A stretch of DNA of 9,312 nt from Chitinophagaceae bacterium (GTDB taxonomy: Bacteria; Bacteroidota; Bacteroidia; Chitinophagales; Chitinophagaceae), in assembly GCA_003456175.1 (NCBI GenBank), contig DMPB01000143.1, positions 802 through 10,113 of the forward strand, in the 5' to 3' direction. Below the pieces are notes generated by a model, which was not told the origin of the DNA, made no database searches, and was given only the letters and a program-made list of their open reading frames with translations. The position numbers and the translations under genes were made by a program. This document shows, piece after piece, positions 7,467-9,312 of this stretch (within the stretch, counting starts at the first letter, position 1; each line of letters begins with the position of its first letter).

Positions 7467-8874
7467 CAAAGTCTGGCTCATAACCATAGCGATATGGTTA
7501 ACCGCTTGTAAAATTCCAACCATTACAAGCAAAACAGCAAGTACAAGTATGCCTAAAAACTTTGCACTAACCACCACGCAAGACAGCACCAATATTGCAG
7601 ATCTTGAATGGCGTACTTACTTTAACGACCCCTATTTAATTGCATTAGTTGATACGGCTCTACAGCACAATCAAGAATTAAATATTGTGCTGCAAGAAAT
7701 AGCAATAAGTAACAATGAAATTATGGCTAAACGTGGGGAGTATTTACCGTTTGTACAACTCAATGCTGGCGCACTTCACGATAGGTCGGGCAAATACACT
7801 TGGAATGGTTTCAATGAAGAAGATTTAAAAGCCAATCCTGATAAAGGCCCAAAATACTTTGGCGATTTTATGATTGGGGCTACAATGGCTTGGGAGTTAG
7901 ATGTTTGGAAGAAACTTAGAACAGCAAAAAAGTCGGCAGTGTTACGCTACTTAGCAACTACCGAGGGTAAGCATTTTTTGGTAACCAATATCATTGCTGA
8001 AATTGCCAACAGCTATTACGAACTTATGGCACTCGATAATATGTTGGCCATTATTCGGCAAAACATAGCAATACAAAGCAATGCCTTGCAAGTTGTAAAA
8101 CTCGAAAAAGATGCTGCCAAAGTATCGCAGCTGGCAGTGAACCGTTTTGAAGCACAACTGCTCAATACACAAAACTTACAGTATGCCATTGAGCAACAAA
8201 TTATAGTAACAGAAAATACTATTCGATTACTTACAGGCCAAACTTCGCAACGCATTGAACGCAACCAGAATTTTGAACAACTGCAAATCAATGCCATTGC
8301 AGCAGGTTATCCGAGCCAACTACTTAGTCATCGTCCAGATGTTCGACAGGCCGAGTTAGAGGTTGCTGCAAGTAAGTTAGATGTTGCAGTTGCTAGAGCC
8401 AACTTCTTGCCATCGTTTCGCCTTACGGCAAATATGGGCTTGAATGCATTTAATCCTACCTATGTATTCAGGCCCGATGCCATCATGTATCAACTTGCAG
8501 GCGATGCTATTGCACCATTCATTAACAGAAAGGCTATAGAAGCCAACTATCGTAATGCTAACGCAAAACAAATACAAGCTGCTTTTAATTATGAACGTAC
8601 CATTGTAGCCGCCTATCTCGAAGTAATCAATCAACTTTCGAGTGTTGCACAATACAACAATAGCTATACAACAAAGGCGAAAGAGGTAGCAATACTCACA
8701 CAATCCATTAATATTTCGAATGATTTGTTTCGCTCTGCCCGAGCCGATTACATTGAAGTATTACTTACCCAAAAAGAAGCCTTAGATGCTAAAATAGAAC
8801 TCACCGAAATTAAACTACAACAACTACATGCCCATGTGAACATTTACAAAGCACTCGGCGGCGGTTGGAAGTAG
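7447..8874 (+). CDS. RND efflux outer-membrane lipoprotein channel (TolC/OprM/NodT type)
   Basis: A 475-residue outer-membrane factor that forms the trimeric exit duct of the tripartite pump. The ATG at 7447 is chosen over upstream in-frame ATGs (7384, 7390) because it gives a clean lipoprotein signal peptide, with lipobox WLTAC and C21 as the lipidation site, and only a 20-base overlap with the pump gene. The mature N-terminus carries the OprM/NodT pattern LEWRTYFNDPYLIALVDTAL. Two outer-membrane efflux (OEP) repeats follow. The second begins near the diagnostic LLSHRPDVRQAELEVAA (292 onward), then FLPSFRLTANMGLNAF and AFINRKAIEANY-like helix segments. The end (LGGGWK) matches the family's usual C-terminus. 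The length is normal. The gene is translationally coupled to the pump and is the last gene of the operon; a 15-bp hairpin terminator follows 41 bases after the stop. Confidence 0.94.
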   Translation: MKIKIYNKVWLITIAIWLTACKIPTITSKTASTSMPKNFALTTTQDSTNIADLEWRTYFNDPYLIALVDTALQHNQELNIVLQEIAISNNEIMAKRGEYLPFVQLNAGALHDRSGKYTWNGFNEEDLKANPDKGPKYFGDFMIGATMAWELDVWKKLRTAKKSAVLRYLATTEGKHFLVTNIIAEIANSYYELMALDNMLAIIRQNIAIQSNALQVVKLEKDAAKVSQLAVNRFEAQLLNTQNLQYAIEQQIIVTENTIRLLTGQTSQRIERNQNFEQLQINAIAAGYPSQLLSHRPDVRQAELEVAASKLDVAVARANFLPSFRLTANMGLNAFNPTYVFRPDAIMYQLAGDAIAPFINRKAIEANYRNANAKQIQAAFNYERTIVAAYLEVINQLSSVAQYNNSYTTKAKEVAILTQSINISNDLFRSARADYIEVLLTQKEALDAKIELTEIKLQQLHAHVNIYKALGGGWK

Positions 8875-8897
8875 CATATTCATGATAACATAAAATT

Positions 8898-8911
8898 ACC
8901 TTACGGTAAAT
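8898..8911 (+). repeat. 14-base intergenic repeat, copy 4
   Basis: Exact ACCTTACGGTAAAT, 23 bases after the channel gene stop. The preceding TT and the internal GGTAA give the longer symmetric form TTACC-TTAC-GGTAA. It sits four bases upstream of the operon terminator hairpin. Confidence 0.85.
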
Positions 8912-8915
8912 GCAA

Positions 8916-8950
8916 AACAATTACAGCCACTATATGTGGCTGTAATTGTT
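8916..8950 (+). terminator. terminator hairpin of the efflux operon
   Basis: A perfect 15-bp stem, AACAATTACAGCCAC (8916-8930) with its reverse complement (8936-8950), closes on a TATAT loop. The following bases (CTATTGAATACTATTTT) are T-rich but not a clean run, so termination efficiency is uncertain. Its place 41 bases after the last operon gene supports the call. Confidence 0.75.
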
Positions 8951-8976
8951 CTATTGAATACTATTTTACTGGTAGC

Positions 8977-8990
8977 ACCTTACGGTAAAT
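8977..8990 (+). repeat. 14-base intergenic repeat, copy 5
   Basis: Exact ACCTTACGGTAAAT in the same orientation as copy 4, 65 bases further on, immediately followed by G and nine A. It lies downstream of the operon terminator, so it is not needed within that transcript. Confidence 0.85.
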
Positions 8991-9069
8991 GAAAAAAAAA
9001 TTTCTAGTACAGCTTACCCTTTGTTGAATTACTACTAAAAAAGGTAAAGGGAACATACATTTTTTTAAA

Positions 9070-9173
9070 CCGTCAACTAAGAATATAATACCATGCGGAG
9101 GTCATTTTTCTACTTGTGAAAGCACCATCTCCGCAGTCACTCTATGGTCAAATTTGCGTAGAGTAACTTTTTT
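9070..9173 (+). ncRNA. candidate small RNA with two hairpins (tentative)
   Basis: Two hairpins stand in a row. The first is TGCGGAGGT (9094-9102) with ATCTCCGCA (9127-9135), 9 bp with one G-T pair. The second is ACTCTATG (9139-9146) with CGTAGAGT (9157-9164), 8 bp with one T-G pair, followed by AAC and six T. That is the shape of a short structured RNA ending in an intrinsic terminator. The 5' end is a guess: TACATTTT (9056-9063) resembles the Bacteroidota -7 element TAnnTTTG in seven of eight positions, but no -33 element is seen. I do not recognise an RNA family. It could equally be a second terminator or chance structure. Confidence 0.3.
9139..9173 (+). terminator. plus-strand intrinsic terminator before the tRNA gene
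   Basis: An 8-bp stem (ACTCTATG with CGTAGAGT) with a 10-base loop is followed three bases later by six T. It may end the candidate small RNA or catch read-through from the efflux operon before it runs antisense into the tRNA-Ser gene. Confidence 0.55.
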
Positions 9174-9180
9174 CTAAGAA

Positions 9181-9221
9181 AATCGGCTGAAAGCCTTACT
9201 GTGTAAGGGTTTCAGCCGATT
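9181..9221 (-). terminator. intrinsic terminator of the tRNA-Ser transcript
   Basis: A 19-position stem with a single G-G mismatch (9181-9199 with 9203-9221) and a TGT loop begins five bases past the tRNA 3' end. On the minus strand it runs out into TTTTCTT, a T-rich tail suited to termination of the leftward tRNA transcript. Confidence 0.85.
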
Positions 9222-9226
9222 GCCAG

Positions 9227-9311
9227 CGGAGAGAGAGGGATTCGAACCCCCGGACCTGTTACAGTCAACGGTTTTCAAGACCGCCGCATTCGACCGCTCT
9301 GCCACCTCTCC
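9227..9311 (-). tRNA. tRNA-Ser, anticodon UGA
   Basis: An 85-base class II tRNA on the minus strand, complete within the window. The acceptor stem GGAGAGG pairs with TCTCTCC (one G-T) and is followed by discriminator G. The D arm reads GCAGAGCGGTCGAATGC. The anticodon stem GCGGT/ACCGT holds the loop CTTGAAA, giving UGA (genomic 9275-9277), which reads UCA serine codons. The long variable arm (CTGT/ACAG) is typical of serine tRNAs. The T arm has the loop TTCGAAT. The 3' CCA is not encoded. The transcript runs leftward into the hairpin at 9181-9221. Confidence 0.97.
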
Positions 9312-9312
9312 A

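Larger units (their letters stand above)
8875..9226. other. 352-base gene-free region after the efflux operon
   Basis: No plausible protein gene is seen here on either strand. It contains, in order: 14-base repeat copy 4, the operon terminator hairpin, repeat copy 5 followed by a run of nine A, an A/T-rich stretch (9000-9090) with no clear function, two further hairpins with a plus-strand T run (candidate small RNA), and the minus-strand terminator of the tRNA gene. Confidence 0.8.

Noticed and set aside
8420..8433. GCCTTACGGCAAAT, 12 of 14 matches to the repeat with paired changes that keep the short stem
   Set aside because: It lies in the conserved FRLTAN segment of the channel gene, and the codons are ordinary; two mismatches in coding sequence are easily chance.
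9227..9311. tRNA-Ser as an integration site for a mobile element
   Set aside because: tRNA genes often serve this role, but no integrase, no repeated tRNA 3' end and no composition change are seen in the window.

Overview
The window looks like chromosome from a Bacteroidota bacterium, and I lean toward the Chitinophagaceae/Sphingobacteriia side, although that finer placement is inference. The reasons are: a DUF3467 protein, which is common in that phylum; A/T-rich gene starts with no Shine-Dalgarno sequence; an efflux adaptor and an outer-membrane channel that both carry lipoprotein signals; and an RND pump sequence of the type seen in Bacteroidota. There is no phage, transposase, CRISPR array or defence gene.

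Layout. Positions 1-545 hold the 3' part of rsmI (16S rRNA C1402 2'-O-methyltransferase), followed by a small DUF3467 gene on the same strand (615-923). A 20-bp perfect hairpin (949-991) separates it from a convergent TPMT-like SAM methyltransferase on the minus strand (998-1585). A VIT/CCC1-family metal transporter (1682-2395) is transcribed divergently from that. After a 186-bp gap come four plus-strand genes: an unrecognised small single-span membrane protein (2582-3031), then a complete tripartite RND efflux set, namely a lipoprotein adaptor (3117-4202), an inner-membrane HAE1-type pump (4227-7466) and a lipoprotein TolC/NodT-type channel (7447-8874, overlapping the pump gene by 20 bases). 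The adaptor, pump and channel should assemble into one envelope-spanning exporter. No regulator is encoded next to them. The last 350 bases hold the operon terminator, repeats, a possible small RNA, and a tRNA-Ser(UGA) gene on the minus strand with its own terminator.

Most unusual signal. A 14-base sequence, ACCTTACGGTAAAT, occurs exactly five times (two copies inverted), always between genes and usually 24-56 bases after a stop codon. Intergenic DNA makes up only about 0.9 kb of the window, so this is far beyond chance. Two copies form an inverted pair after the VIT gene, and two direct copies bracket the efflux operon terminator. It looks like a dispersed, genome-wide intergenic element or protein-binding site of unknown function. 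A second lead is a hairpin-rich stretch (about 9094-9173) ending in a good plus-strand terminator, which may be a small RNA. The protein-coding content is otherwise ordinary.
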